From Onchidella celtica (lineage: Eukaryota > Mollusca > Gastropoda > Systellommatophora > Onchidiidae), in the NCBI GenBank assembly GCA_963931925.1, contig OZ007583.1, positions 14,978,617-15,042,616 on the forward strand: a stretch of DNA of 64,000 nucleotides, in the 5' to 3' direction. The position numbers and the translations under genes were made by a program. The notes under the pieces were generated by a model. That model did not search any database, had not been told where the DNA came from, and saw only the letters and a list, made by a program, of their open reading frames with translations. Below, one piece after another: positions 1 to 14,607 of the stretch. Positions within the stretch are counted from its first letter, which is position 1. Every line of letters begins with the position of its first letter.

Positions 1-564
1 CTGCATGGTGGGATCTATACAAAAGCAGTGGCGGTTGCGTGAGAGAAAGAGAGTAATTAATTATCCCAACAGCATTGACCACCGTTGTCTGTGATCAATA
101 GGGATTGGGTGGAGATTCCCTGTACTCAGCCATACTCTTCTCATCAACTCCTGTCCGAACGTGTTCACTCATAATGAACGATCCAAAACGTTTTGGCCCA
201 TAACGGTCTTTGTTGCTTACGCTGTTGACGGTATAACGTGTGGAATTATCTCCTATGGCACAACACGGCGAATGGTGAAAGATAGAGAATAACGTGTTTA
301 CCATTTGCAATTTCCCTCAACTATCTAGATAGACAGTCTACCTGGATGTGTGCTGTTTTTATCAAAATTCCATGCCATGTAACTTAGATCGCGTGTCATG
401 CCTGTTATTGAGTTATGACATGTCTTAATGCTTAAGATGTGTGTATCAAGTTTGTGTTCTTAAATGCTCTTTAGAAAAATGAATTTCCCTCATGGTATAA
501 TAAAGTGATTCATGTCTTATCTTTACCATAGCGCAACGATGTATTTTTACGTACTCCTTGGCCC
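1..564. other. unassigned non-coding stretch
   Basis: I see no credible exon, repeat copy or RNA gene here. The only open frame is short, with no recognisable motif. Confidence 0.5.
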
Positions 565-1016
565 TGACAGACCGTGCTCAAGGTGCCAGCCTCTCATGCT
601 GAAGGTGCCGGGTTTGAATCCCTGACGTTGCAGGCATATTGGAATTTTGAGATTTTGTCGCATTATTTTCCTGTCCCTGATCCTGTGGTAGGTAGGATCG
701 ATCACTTACTCTTCTCGAATCGGGAAGAAAAATTCGAAGGGCCCGTGTGCACGTTCCTCACGTTAAAGATATCTTGGCAGTTGGATATCGAGAAGAGCAG
801 GCCGAACAGGCCGCTGCTCCAGCAAAATTAAGTAAAATTTATTCCCACGACCCCTCCCTGTAACCTTCTGAAAAAAACACCCCCCCCCCCCCCCAAAAAA
901 AAAAGGCGACTGGCACTGCACAGTAGCGACGACGTGCCTGCTCCAGTTCTAACTGGGCTGCAATGACGCTAAGGTAAATTTCCCAAATGGAATTAAAGAA
1001 GTATACAAAATACAAA
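565..1016 (+). mobile_element. tRNA-derived SINE, long subtype with alternative 3' module (copy S1)
   Basis: The 5' part is a decayed tRNA-like head. A degenerate A-box region lies near 572-590, and the B-box ggtttgaatcc is at 611-621. A body follows that is shared with the SINEs at 26613, 29849, 47632 and 52160: it has the marker gggcccgtgtgcacgtt, then a segment like ggcagttggatatcgagaag. After a C-tract and A-tract (about 878-904) comes a 3' module containing gacgtgcctgctccagtt and ending in an A-rich tail near 1016. The same head, body and 3' module recur in reverse at 52160-52610, so the roughly 450 bp behave as one unit. This is a Pol III-type non-autonomous retroelement. The LINE partner is unknown. 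Confidence 0.75.
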
Positions 1017-1426
1017 TTACAAATACGGCTTTTTGCTTCAATTGTAACGTAATGAACAACCCCAAGCGTTGTATCCCACGAGGTCCCGTTCGCTTATTCT
1101 GTTGACATTCTAATGTTTATAATGACCTTTTTCATAGTAATACGATTGACCTTTTCTTACTTCTTTGCCCTGGTAGACAATACCAAGCTTGTTACACACA
1201 TTCCTTTCATAATTATTGTTTCTCTTTGGGTTTTTTTCCCCCAGCGCTCAGCGAGAAGGGTATCATTTAATCCTGTCTTTAATGTCCAAAACGAATATTG
1301 AATTTATATGTATTTACTCATCCGTACCTTAATCTTCTTAACGATAGAACATTTATAATACTAGTGAAGCCCAAGTCAGGCAGACAAAATGCCGGGGAAA
1401 AAAAGGAAAATTAAGCTACTTGAATA
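1017..1426. other. unassigned non-coding stretch
   Basis: A+T-rich DNA with no repeat match elsewhere in the window and no convincing coding potential. Confidence 0.45.
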
Positions 1427-1676
1427 TATCGAAGAGTATTTGCAATATTGTTGTATTTGACATTTTGCCGATTTTGAGGTTTTGTCATGAAAGTGGTTCT
1501 CTTACTCCTAATTTCATTTTGTATAAGTGTCATTCCAATCGGCCAAAAACTTTTCGAGATATATGTTTGTGACGTAATGTTGTGTGCTTTTTAGCCCTTT
1601 TCCCGACCAAACTTCAATCCTTATTTTCTCAAAAAGGCAAAAATGCACACAACAATATAGCAAATACCCGTCGATA
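1427..1676. mobile_element. MITE family C, copy 1
   Basis: The left end reads tatcgaagagtatttgcaat. The right end reads gcaaatacccgtcgata, which is its approximate reverse complement. The inverted similarity continues inward for about 40 bp through attgttgt and attttgcc. The element is about 250 bp and non-coding. Related copies are at 27101-27366 and 54409-54653. A TA target site would fit a Tc1/mariner-type origin, but that is inference. Confidence 0.7.
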
Positions 1677-1872
1677 TGGCGGATGGACGGGGAATGAAAA
1701 GTAATGCTCCTGCTGTTAGCTGATGGGTCTGCACGGTCGAGTAAACTTCAATCACTAGGGGATTAAGTTTACAAGTCGCGCAGCAATTTACGCTCTGTTG
1801 TTTTCTTGGGAAAAAGTGCAGTCCATCTCAGTAATGCGGAAAAAATGTTGCCGTTTTTGTGAGCGTTGTTGC

Positions 1873-1906
<34 letters not shown>

Positions 1907-2612
1907 GGCGTTATGGTAATCTTATTTCTTCTTTGTTTCTATCCACGTGTGCCGTTAAGCGTCGAGGGTAGATGCAACTTTGGATATGAGGCTGACGGAT
2001 AGCGTCTGCCATGGTTAGGTTGATTCTTTCAGTTATTGTTGTTGTTTTTTACACCTTCTATCCATCTCTACCTGGGACCTCCTTTCCTCTGGATCCATCT
2101 CTTTTCGTGTTATAAGCTCTGTCATGGTAATCATTATCAATATAATTTCTATACTTTCATGAAATGTGCGATGTAGAATTTCTCTTTTATCACGCCGAAA
2201 CTAACTGTCACGCGTTATGGTGATGAAGATCTGTTTCTCGAAACTCGTCTCAACCTCAGGTCGATGGCGCAATGAATCAAAGCCGTTTTGTGTCAGGATT
2301 AGTATGAAAAGTGGACTATGTCGTGAAACTGGATCTGGCGCACTGGCGTGACGAAAACAGGTCTGCCTTGACAATTCAGGCGCAACAAATCTGTCTTGAC
2401 TCTGTTGGCGGAAAGAGAAATTTCGGGTCCTGAGTCAAAACAGAGACTTGAGTCAGTGCTCCAGGAACCTTAGTCTGTTGGCCCTTGATAGGCGCTGTAG
2501 TGGATGTTGCAGTGTGGTTTTATACAATAATTTTTCCCCAGATCGCTAGTGTTGAATTGCTCACCTTAATTAAAGTGACACAAGAAAAATTCTCTGTATT
2601 TAAAATTATTGC
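1677..2612. other. unassigned stretch with a (TTG)n tract
   Basis: No gene seen. A (TTG)n microsatellite of about 14 units lies at 1865-1907. Confidence 0.5.
1865..1907 (+). repeat. (TTG)n microsatellite
   Basis: An almost pure trinucleotide run, with one gct interruption near its left end. Confidence 0.95.
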
Positions 2613-2827
2613 ACTTAAAGTTGGGTTTTCATGACTTGTACGGAAACGGAGATGGAAACAACAACGAAAACGGCAAAAATCCATCAAATAGTCAAAAGAA
2701 AGAGACTTTCTATGTGTACAGAAATGGCATTTCCGTACACATGAACATATTCTTTCTTATTTCTCAATCTCAAGTTTGTTCAGGTATTCCGGTTGCCGTT
2801 TCCGTACACATGAAAATACAGCTTGAG
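2613..2827. mobile_element. palindromic MITE family D, copy 1
   Basis: The left arm contains cttaaagttgggttttcat and cttgtacggaaacgg. The right arm contains ccgtttccgtacacatgaaa and ends near acagcttga, so the ends are inverted repeats. An internal palindrome, cgtacacatgaacat, matches tatgtgtacagaaatgg in inverse. Copies are at 15724, 49719 and 55598. No coding capacity. Confidence 0.7.
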
Positions 2828-5800
2828 TCAGAAACATTCACAGTCATTTTAACGTCCGTGTTTTGAGAAGAAATGTCATTCAAGATCTTTGTTTCAGGAG
2901 AAGCGCTGATCTTAACTTTTTGCACGTCACATTTCTTGTTTGGTCTTCTTGTCTTGTTGAGTTGTTGGTCTGCTATCCTTCGTCGTTGTATTCTGAGTCC
3001 TGTAGAGGTCTGTCTGGCATGCCCTCAAAAGGGTTGCTTGGACAGTCCTTGCCAATGCCTTGGCCTGTGTTACTTTGTCTTAACTTATCCACTACGGAAA
3101 GCCAAATATTCGGCTCGAGTGGACACCGATTTTCCAGCACTAATATCTAAGGCAACTTCTCGAAATGTTGAATCCCATCGTGGTTCCCTAATTTTCATTT
3201 ACCTTAATGTCTAATTATGTATCATGTCTTGCATTTAGACTGAGTGAAAGAAAAAATATATTTGAACTATGTCTTGATTTCAAAGTGGATAGAGTTGAGA
3301 GTTCCTGTCCACACCCACAAAAGTTACCGTAGGGAATGATTAGGGATGTTGTTAGGGGAACGTAGTATTGTAGATTATAAACCATTGCCGCACAACGAAC
3401 AAATCTGAGTATTTTCTCTCTTTGGCTTGGTAATTGGATTACGCGTCCCTAACAACAAAGAAACAATGACCACAAATGTAAGGACATTATGAGACTCCTC
3501 GTGTGCAGCTTATTAGCGTTCTATACCCGGGCCCTCAGACGGGCCTTGTGTGCAGGTAGAGTGGAGTGGACTCTACAAGCTTTAATACTGCAGGATGAAA
3601 ATATTTATGCAAGGGATTTGAGGCTTAGACAAGGCTTTTAGTAGGGGAGTGCAGCACTCGTAGGGATTGACAGATGAGGTTGTCTGGATGAGAACAGCGG
3701 GAGAAAGAGGAAATCCAGGCAGTATGGAATAGGCAGTTAATGGATATGGATAGACGGACGGACGAACGGACGGAGGGAGTGATAAGTGTCATAATGGAAA
3801 GGTACACTCGGCAAGGATCAATGTGAATCAGAAAGGTTTACAAGAGAGAAAGAAGAAAAGAAATAATTACTGCGTGTATTAAGTTTGGCCTTTGTCATCC
3901 TCGTGTTTTGCGAATTTCAGCTATGCAACTGAATAGAAACCAGTGCCATATCACGATATGGAGACAAGAAATCATTGAGCCAGTTTCCGAGAACCATGCA
4001 AGACGTTGTGAAATGTTCATAGATGGTTCTCACCAGCAAACAAGAAATATCATAATCCCTGTTCAAGCATCGTTCAGCATCTCACTGTACTCGTTTAGAA
4101 AACTCATTTGCGATCCATAGAAAACAACCTTTGAAAATTTTACCAGCGTAGTAATATTTTTACGGAACTATTTAATTCCACTCGTGAAATTTAAATTGAT
4201 GAAGCTCCAATAATAAAAAAAAAAAAAAACAGACCGTGGAAGGCGCAGATTGGCCGCTATCAAGCCTACGCGCCGTGAAACCCGAACCCAACTTAAACTC
4301 AAACCCTACCCCCCTATCTCCATTTAAGACACATTTCTATTCCAAGATGAACCCCGAGCGAGCCTTTCTTCGACACCAATGGGTAAGACATGTAATGGAC
4401 AGCAATAAGAGAAAGAGAAGAACCGGCGTTGGGCAAGGAGAAAATTGAAACAGAGAATGTTAGAGACAGCAAGCCCAAAACAAACCTGACAGCAAAGACT
4501 GTCGGTTCGAGCACCTTTGAAAATCAATTCAGGTCTGGCATTTTTTCAAACACAGCCGCGGATTCCAGAGCCAATTTTCTCCAGATTCTGTCTGAGCAAG
4601 CATGCAGCGCGATTGTCTACGATCACTGACTTTAAATGCGGACTGTTTGCCGTAAAACACCTAATATCTTTTTCTCTGCTGAGACTGAGTTTGAAGGGCG
4701 TGGGGAAGGCGGAGTGATTTCTTTTTCCTTCTCACCCATTACAAATCCGAGGTATTACAAAAATGGCCAGCCCGGACAGAGAGCCAAGAAAATAGTCCAT
4801 TCTTTCTGAAATTGGATGTTCCAAAGCGGACATTCATCATACCGGAGAATATTCGGGTCTTGGAAATAGAATTTTGACCTCCGACATTAATATCCCAGAA
4901 TGCTTTCTACTGAATCAAAGGCTGTATCTAACAAATCTGTGTTTATGTCTTACGAAGAAAGAAGGTTCACCGTTGAAACTGACTAGACCAGTTATCAGTA
5001 ATTTCAAACATTTCTTGAACTGTTTAACATGTATTACCTCCACTGTGTATACAAGACATGAAATGCCTGAAGGAAAGCTTTGAGACCCAGAAATGGTCTG
5101 AGATAGATTAAAAAGCAATCAAAGGAAAATAGTTTCAACCCCCCCCCCCCCCTCCCCCAAAAAAATGTTTCCAAGAAAACTGACTTTCTCGGCAGGTATG
5201 GCCATGGTTGGCAAGGGGTAATTGAAAATAGTACTACTGTTGTTTTTGTTGTTGTTCTGTTACTAATGCAGTCACTTTGCAAACGTAATGGCTTGGCACT
5301 GTAAAGCGTCTTTAAATTAGGACTGCCCACCTCTACTTACTTTCCCATAGAACTACTGCCAGATACAGATTTATATCATTATTTTTCTCACATCAGTTAA
5401 ACCCCCCTCCCCCCCCCCCCCGAAACCAATTCCCCGCCCATTCTCTACTGCCCCCCCCCCCACCCTCCAGAAAACAGTGGACTCACCATGTATTTATCTA
5501 ACATGATGCAGCAACATGTCGACTGCCTTGATTTCAATTAAATCACAACGGTATCATTATTCTGGACAGGCGCCGTGTACGGAAAAGCTTTACAGGTGAT
5601 ATTGTCCTTTCTGAGAAATTGCTCTGGGGAAAACCAAAAAAAACAGCAACAAGTAAAGAAAAATATTGTAATTTCCTAGTGAGAGGTTTTTGTGTCACTC
5701 AGTGTTAACTAATTGACATGCACCCTGTGTGCAGCCTCGCATGTTGGGCCTGTTCTTGATTGCAGCGCTGTTTCTTCTATTGTTGTAGGAATCAGGTTTT

Positions 5801-5844
5801 TCTGACACAGTTCGCACCCAGACGTCCCTTCTGAGATTAAGCTC
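2828..5844. other. unassigned 3-kb stretch
   Basis: No recognisable gene. Overlapping open frames at 2863-3214 (95 and 113 codons) have no motif I recognise and lie directly against MITE-D. C-tracts followed by A-tracts occur at about 5140-5165 and 5402-5462. Everything else appears unique within this window. Confidence 0.45.
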
Positions 5845-5886
5845 CCTCTCTCTCTCTCTCTCTTTCTCTGTGTGTGTATCGCTCTC

Positions 5887-5923
<37 letters not shown>

Positions 5924-6123
5924 CTCTCTGCCATTCTCTCTCTCTTTCTTTCTCTCTGCCATTCTCTCTCTCTTTCTCTCTTTCTGTCTCTATTTGTCTC
6001 CCCCCCCCTCTCTCTGTCTCACTCTCTCTTTCTCTCTCTGTCTCTCTCTGTCTCTCTCTCTCTCTGTGTCTCTCTTTATGCACACACACACACTCGTTCT
6101 TTTTTCTTATCCTTCTCTCTCTT

Positions 6124-6183
<60 letters not shown>

Positions 6184-6596
6184 TTCTGTCACTATTTGTC
6201 TCCCTCTTTTTTTTTCTCTCTCTCTCTCTCCCCTCTCTCCGTGACTCTCCCTCATACGCACACACATATAAACACTCGTTCTTTTTTCTTACCCTTCTCT
6301 CTCTTTCTTCTCTCTCTCTCTTTCTACTCTCTCTCTCTTTCTGTCTCTATTTGTCTCTCCCCTCTCTCTCCCCCTCCCTCCGTGTCTCTCTCTCATACAC
6401 ACACACACTCGTTCTTTTTTCTTACCCTTCTCTCTCTTTCTCTCCCGCGCTCCTCTGTCTCTCTCAGTTTATTTCCACCCTTGTCTCTCTCTCTGTGTCT
6501 CTGTCTTGCTCCCCGTGACTCTTAGTATGTCTGTCTGTTTTTCTCTCTTTCTCTCTTTCTGTCTCTCACCCTTCCCCTCTCTCTTTAAGAACACGT
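5845..6596 (+). repeat. (CT)n tract with higher-order repeat structure
   Basis: A pyrimidine-rich block of about 750 bp, mostly CT and TCTG. It is not a plain dinucleotide. The composite segment cacactcgttcttttttctt recurs at about 6092, 6274 and 6407. The segment ctttctgtctctatttgtct (or a one-base variant) recurs near 5979, 6182 and 6338. It therefore has a longer unit of about 130-180 bp. Long open frames across it encode only Ser/Leu or Arg/Glu low-complexity peptides and are not genes. Confidence 0.9.
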
Positions 6597-7095
6597 AAGT
6601 CCCCAAATTTGCGTGTACTCGAACAGTCACACTCCAAAATGACTACTATTATTTGTCCTGCATCGGTGGACCTCCAGTCGCTCTCACTCTGTCGGTTACT
6701 CCCACACCTATCAATGTCTCCGTCCACACAAACACTTTTGATCAATTTCCAATGTTTTTACTTTTGGGTCAAAACACTTCTTATTTTTGGCCAGGACAAA
6801 CGTCATAACACGGATTCCCGCCATTAAGTCCTGGCCACCGGTAAATGGCCAGTTACGTGAACCGGAAACCACAAGTGCTATTTACCACGCGCCTGGCTGC
6901 CAGTTTGGATTTCTCAAAGCCAGAATACGTAATTCTGCGTTGGTCACGAACGCGCAGGGCCCATCGAGTGAACACCAGCGTAGAAATATCCAGAAAGCCT
7001 GTCAATTTATAGACTCATAGACAGATAGCCTGTCAATTTATAGACTCATAGACAGACAGATTGAAACATAGGCTATTAAACAGACAGACAAAATA
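6597..7095. other. unassigned stretch with a 31-bp tandem duplication
   Basis: No gene seen. The unit beginning agcctgtcaatttatagact occurs twice in tandem at 6996-7026 and 7027-7057 with one difference. Confidence 0.6.
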
Positions 7096-7355
7096 ATCGT
7101 CCTCTAAAAATGACAGGGTTCTAACTCCCTTCCATCAACTTATGACAAATTGATGATTGAAGTGTCCTTGTGCTCATAGCTAATATGGGATACGACTGTT
7201 TTCTCCACTTTAGTAATGCTTACAAATTACACCCAGAATCCGCTTGATACTTTCACACACAATAGAGAAGTGCCTGAAGAAGTAGTGTGTCGTATGTAAC
7301 TCCGTTCTGTCAAAACTTGGGGATAGAACCTTGTTATTCTAAAAGGGCGAAACAA
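7096..7355. mobile_element. MITE family F, copy 1
   Basis: The left end, tcgtcctctaaaaatgacag, is inversely related to the right end ttctaaaagggcga. The interior (cttccatcaactt, tttcacacacaat, agtagtgtgt) is shared in order with 33002-33263. Each copy is about 260 bp and non-coding. Confidence 0.6.
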
Positions 7356-7927
7356 TAAGTTGCACTCTGTTCACCTCCAGAAGTGAAAATCAACGTCGGT
7401 GAACAGATTGTACCACCAGAATTACAAAAAACAATGAAAATGAATATTGATTTCTAAAAAGGTATGCCATTAAACATAGAGACGCGCAGACGGATCATAT
7501 TAAAAAAGAAAAGGTCCATAAATGAACAGGGAAAGAAAAATCGAGCTTGATGAATGCACACAATCGACATCTAATTAAAAAGTACACAGATCAATTTTTC
7601 ACTGAAATTACTGGGGGTTTCTTTCTCGATTCACTGCGTATCTCCACTGTTTGTTTTCTCTTATCTGTCTGACTGTCACAGATAAAGAAGTGTACTGGAA
7701 TACTCAGAAATCGAGGACAACGGACATGGATAGAAATTGATTCTGTTTTGTTTTTCTCTTTGTTGCTGTCTGCCTAGATTTTCCTATCAAACAATTTAAC
7801 TAGTTCCAACGAGCTGCGGGAAAACTGTGAGGTTGCAGCAGGGATTGTCGCAATGTTAAAATAATTATGGAAAAAAAAAATACAGTTTCAGCACTTGCTA
7901 TAATTGTTTTGGCCATATTTTCAACCT
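7356..7927. other. unassigned non-coding stretch
   Basis: A+T-rich, with no repeat family or coding signal recognised. Confidence 0.45.
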
Positions 7928-8126
7928 TCTGTCTCTCTCTCTCTCTCTCTCTTTCTCTCTCGCTCTCGCTCTCTCTCTCATTCACTCTCTTTCTCTCTCT
8001 TATCTTCTCTCTCTCTTTCTCTCCCTTTCTCTCCCTCTTCTCTCTCTCTTTCCCTCTCTCTATCTTTCTCTCTCTCTCTCTTCTCTCCCTTTCTTTCTCT
8101 CCCTCTCTCTCTGTTTCTCACTTTTT

Positions 8127-8164
<38 letters not shown>
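7928..8164 (+). repeat. (CT)n microsatellite, imperfect
   Basis: About 240 bp of CT with CTTT and TCCC interruptions. Open frames on both strands here are low-complexity translations. Confidence 0.92.
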
Positions 8165-8165
<1 letters not shown>

Positions 8166-8603
8166 CAGTCTTCAACCCTTTCACGTTTTTCCCGTATTTT
8201 AAATAAATCTGTTCTCTTTTTTTTTTTCTTACCGTACTACATTATCAACCTTTCCTCTCTCCTCTCTCTTTCCCTCTCCCTGCCCCCCCCCCCCTTCTCT
8301 CTTTCTCTCAGTTGCTTCATGTTTTCAATTAGACTGTGTGTTTATCAAACGTAACTTAAAAACATGTTTCCACTTACACCCCCCTCCCCCCAAAAACTGT
8401 CTTGCATCCTCCAGTTCTCCCCCCCCCCCCCCATCCGTCACCACCTCATGCCGAGAAAGACGCCGATGAAGACATTGACCTTGTCAGAGAGAAAACAAAG
8501 CCGCTACAAGATGTATACTGCAAACTCATACGCTGCACCATGTGACGAAAAGATTAAGTTTTGCATCGCCACCAATTCTGTCTTTATTTTTAACCTGCTA
8601 GAT

Positions 8604-9032
8604 CAGTGATTCTCAACCTGTCTCAGGCACCCCCTCCCCCTGCCCCCCACCCCAGCTCTAAATTTTATTTCATCACCCCTCCCCCACCCCGTCAGTACTC
8701 AAAACCAGGTGATATATTTCATCTACTACGATGTTTAAGTTTTTCGAAGTCGTATTAATGATAATAGGTGTGTTGATTACTCATTGGAAAACAGAAAATA
8801 CTCTTTATCAAATTTTATTGTACGGTAAAAAAAAAAAAACAGCCTCACTTTTTTTCTGTTTATAAAACGCATCTACACCTGCTGCTGGACAGGTCAGTGG
8901 CTGAACTGTATTTGCCCCCAAACCGTCCATGTGTTGGCCCCCTTCATTGTCTTTCCACCCCTTGTTGCACGTACCTTCGCCCCCTCCCCAGGGGGGGGGG
9001 TGGGCAGATATCGTCGGCGTTGAGAACCACTG
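8604..9032. mobile_element. hAT-type MITE with 8-bp target-site duplication
   Basis: The left end is cagtgattctcaacc. The right end is gttgagaaccactg, the expected hAT/Charlie-like inverted terminus. Flanks are tgctagat (8596-8603) and tgctaggt (9033-9040), an 8-bp duplication with one mismatch. That length is characteristic of the hAT superfamily. The interior is about 429 bp, C- and G-rich near the ends, with no transposase, so it must depend on an autonomous relative. Confidence 0.85.
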
Positions 9033-9174
9033 TGCTAGGTAGGTACACATTTGTGTATTTGTCTTGGCCTGCGGCAGTATTTACGGGAGCAGACTGAGAA
9101 CTTGTGTTTCACCAATAATTGGTTGTATTCATTTTCACTGTACAGCCAGGTGGGTGAGGCATTTTTATAGCAAA

Positions 9175-9199
9175 GAGAGAGAGAGAGAGAGAGAGAGAG
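9175..9199 (+). repeat. (GA)n microsatellite
   Basis: A pure AG/GA run of about 25 bp. Confidence 0.9.
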
Positions 9200-9311
9200 C
9201 GTGGATTTGTTTCTTTGAAGATGTGGTAGGTGGATAGAATAGAATATGCAGACAAACAGACAGATAGAAACAAGTATGCAGATTGACAGATAGTCGGACG
9301 GGCGGAAATGT

Positions 9312-10078
<767 letters not shown>

Positions 10079-10360
10079 AAGATAAAATTTCCCAAGCTGA
10101 AATACGCAAATAGAGTAACAATAGTAAAATTCATATTACAACAAAAGTGGAATTGGTCTGGAAATATTACTATGGGAAAGGTGAATGATAATAGATGGAC
10201 AAAACGCTGCACTGAATGGCAACCTTGGACAGGAAAAAGAACACGTGGACGACCAGGAAGAAGATGGTAGGATGATGTAAGAAAGCGAGGGGGAACAACC
10301 TGGATGAGGAAAACGTCAGTCATTGTCGGGTACATCCTGCAGTGGATGGACAATGCCTAG
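10079..10360 (+). pseudogene. decayed C-terminal end of a non-LTR retrotransposon reverse transcriptase
   Basis: In the plus frame containing the codons at 10145-10150 the translation runs QQKWNWSG, NDNRWTKRCTEWQPW, TGKRTRGRPGRRW, a stop (TAG at 10268-10270), DDVRKRGGTTWMRK, then ILQWMDNA and a stop at 10358-10360. This succession is the conserved C-terminal tail of a widespread animal LINE RT type: KW.WAGH, a DNRWT block, a GKR.RGRP..RW block, TTWMR, and a final QWMD.A. The usual stretch between TTWMR and the end is mostly missing. One nonsense codon and that deletion make it dead. There is no RT core upstream, so the copy is strongly 5'-truncated. The clade is not resolved. It differs from the LINE at 28.8 kb, which ends in a zinc finger. 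Confidence 0.75.
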
Positions 10361-11472
10361 GTGACAGGCGAACAGTGACACTACTGCACTGAATAAATCC
10401 GAACTTAAATGAAAAAAAATACAAAAATAGGGCTGGCCTGATTAGTGAACGGCTGTTCCATGGATTTTGTACCCTGAACGACGGAGAAAATGATGAGATA
10501 AATGCTAATTCCTGATATAGCTATCTCACTTCATAATAATACAGTCAGGTTAGCAAGTCTGAAAATTAGAAGTAGTCATCGGGTGCTATCATAATAATTG
10601 TATTGTGAGCATTATTTGCTATTCTGCTATGATAGTTTATGCTAGACTGTATTATATTTTATGAACTATTATTACATAATAATATTAAATATTATAAAAC
10701 TGGATTATATTACATTTTATTACAACATTATACTATTATAATGGTATATGACATTACATTATTATATCTACTGATGTGGCCACAACGTCACATTTCGGAA
10801 ACATAATGTTGTATGCCCGAAGGAAAAGAACAGATAATAAATGAAAGACATTAAAAAATATTTCCAGTCTTTTCTTTGACCTGTTCATGATCTGGACAAA
10901 CCACAGCAACAACATACAACAAAGAACAAACAGAAAACAAACAAAAAAGTAAAAAATATACACACACACAAACAAGTAAAAAACCCCCCCAAAACTTGCC
11001 CCGTCTGGGAATATTAGTTCTTCACCCGAAGCAAAGTCAATTTGGAAAAAACCATTTGAAAGGCAACTGCATCCAATCCGCTTTAATATGTCGCTGACAG
11101 GTCTCACAATGACGTAATGGGCCAAACAAGCACTAAGTCCTTCCTTTCCCCCCACAAGAGACTTAATGGAATCAGCTGGAATTTTTACCCTCCACCGAAA
11201 GAGAGTGCTGGATTCAGGGGGAAGTAACCATGTCTATTGAAAAATTGTTTACGTCATTTTCCGGGGATGCTTTTTTTTTTTTTTTGACGTTTTGTTATTT
11301 TCAAGGCTAGGGTTGCCCAGTGTAATGTGAGTGCAGACAGAGCTACTTTCATAACTTAGGGTGAGTTTCGTGGTTGTCAGTGAAGATTAGACATGGGGAG
11401 GTTGGAGGATAAAGGTTGTCAGAGGGAATGGTTTCTTTTTGTTTGGTGGAGGGAGGAAATAAGATGATTTAT
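10361..11472. other. unassigned stretch, partly very A+T-rich
   Basis: No gene recognised. An AT-dominated segment at about 10540-10770 consists of attat/ataat words. A T-tract lies at about 11271-11285. Confidence 0.5.
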
Positions 11473-13682
<2,210 letters not shown>

Positions 13683-13730
13683 GAGAGGGAGACCTGCTGA
13701 GAGAGAGAGAGAGGGAGACAGTCAGACAAG

Positions 13731-13761
<31 letters not shown>

Positions 13762-13895
13762 CCAGACAGACAGACATACAATTAGAAATACGTCCAATAA
13801 TTATTTTAACAACAGAGGAATAGTTTCCTAAACTGGGGAGCAGTGAAAGAGCGAGAGAGAGAGAGTGAGAGAGTCAGAGAGAGAGAGAGAGAGAG
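13683..13895 (+). repeat. purine-rich GA and CAGA tracts
   Basis: A (GA)n run near 13700, (CAGA)n at about 13732-13773, and a second GA run at about 13850-13895, with unique spacers. Confidence 0.85.
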
Positions 13896-14383
13896 ATCCC
13901 AGCAAATTGCAGTAATAGCTGACGACACGATGGTCAAGTCTCTAGAGACGGGAGAATGAAGAAAGGTTAGCGATTACACTGTCCCCAGTCAGTAGTGTTT
14001 GTGGGCAGTCGGACGGTTTTACTCCTATACAGGCCAAATGGTGGTTTATTGTCTACATGTGTGGGGGCATTTCTAAATGTACTGATATGGTTTTTCGGGG
14101 GTGGCATAGGGTGGAAGTCAGTCTGTCTGTCTGTTTGGCTGGCTTTCTGTCTGCCTGTAAGCCTGTCTATCTGTCCGTTGGTGTTGTTGTTTTTTTTTAA
14201 AGGGATGGAGGAGGCTGGCCATTGTTACCGGACTTTTTTATTGTCTAAAGTTAGGTGGGTTGGGGGTGGGGGCCTGGGCGTTGGCAGTCAGAGGTGGAAC
14301 GTGGCAGCTATTGTCTTTTCATTTTGTTTCGTTTTTGATAGCAGGACTCTGTGGAGATATCTGCCGACATTTACAGTGTGGAG
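13896..14383. other. unassigned stretch
   Basis: G- and T-rich. The open frame at 13995-14405 runs into the next GA microsatellite and shows no domain. I do not call a gene. Confidence 0.45.
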
Positions 14384-14416
14384 AGAAAGAGAGAGAGAGA
14401 GATAGAGAAAGAGAGA

Positions 14417-14464
<48 letters not shown>
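14384..14464 (+). repeat. (GA)n microsatellite
   Basis: About 80 bp of GA with few interruptions. Confidence 0.93.
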
Positions 14465-14468
<4 letters not shown>

Positions 14469-14607
14469 GGCTATTGAAATGTTATTAAAAAATATATTAA
14501 AAAGACTAAACAAAAAAACGACAATGTAATGTCGAAATATAAATTTCTGGATATAAGTGCCCACAGAATATCAGCTTTATTAACTAGGTTTTAATCTCGG
14601 CACTAGC

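Noticed and set aside
2863-3214. Overlapping 95- and 113-codon frames
   Set aside because: Two frames open over the same DNA, no motif, no start or splice context. Likely chance.
5872-6525. 217- and 214-codon Ser/Leu frames and the opposite-strand Arg/Glu frames
   Set aside because: Low-complexity translation of the CT tract, open in several frames at once.
10540-10770. A+T-rich segment as a replication origin
   Set aside because: Composition alone is not evidence, and no conserved origin motif can be assigned in animals.
13995-14405. 136-codon plus frame
   Set aside because: It ends inside a GA repeat and lacks any domain. The G-rich composition explains the openness.
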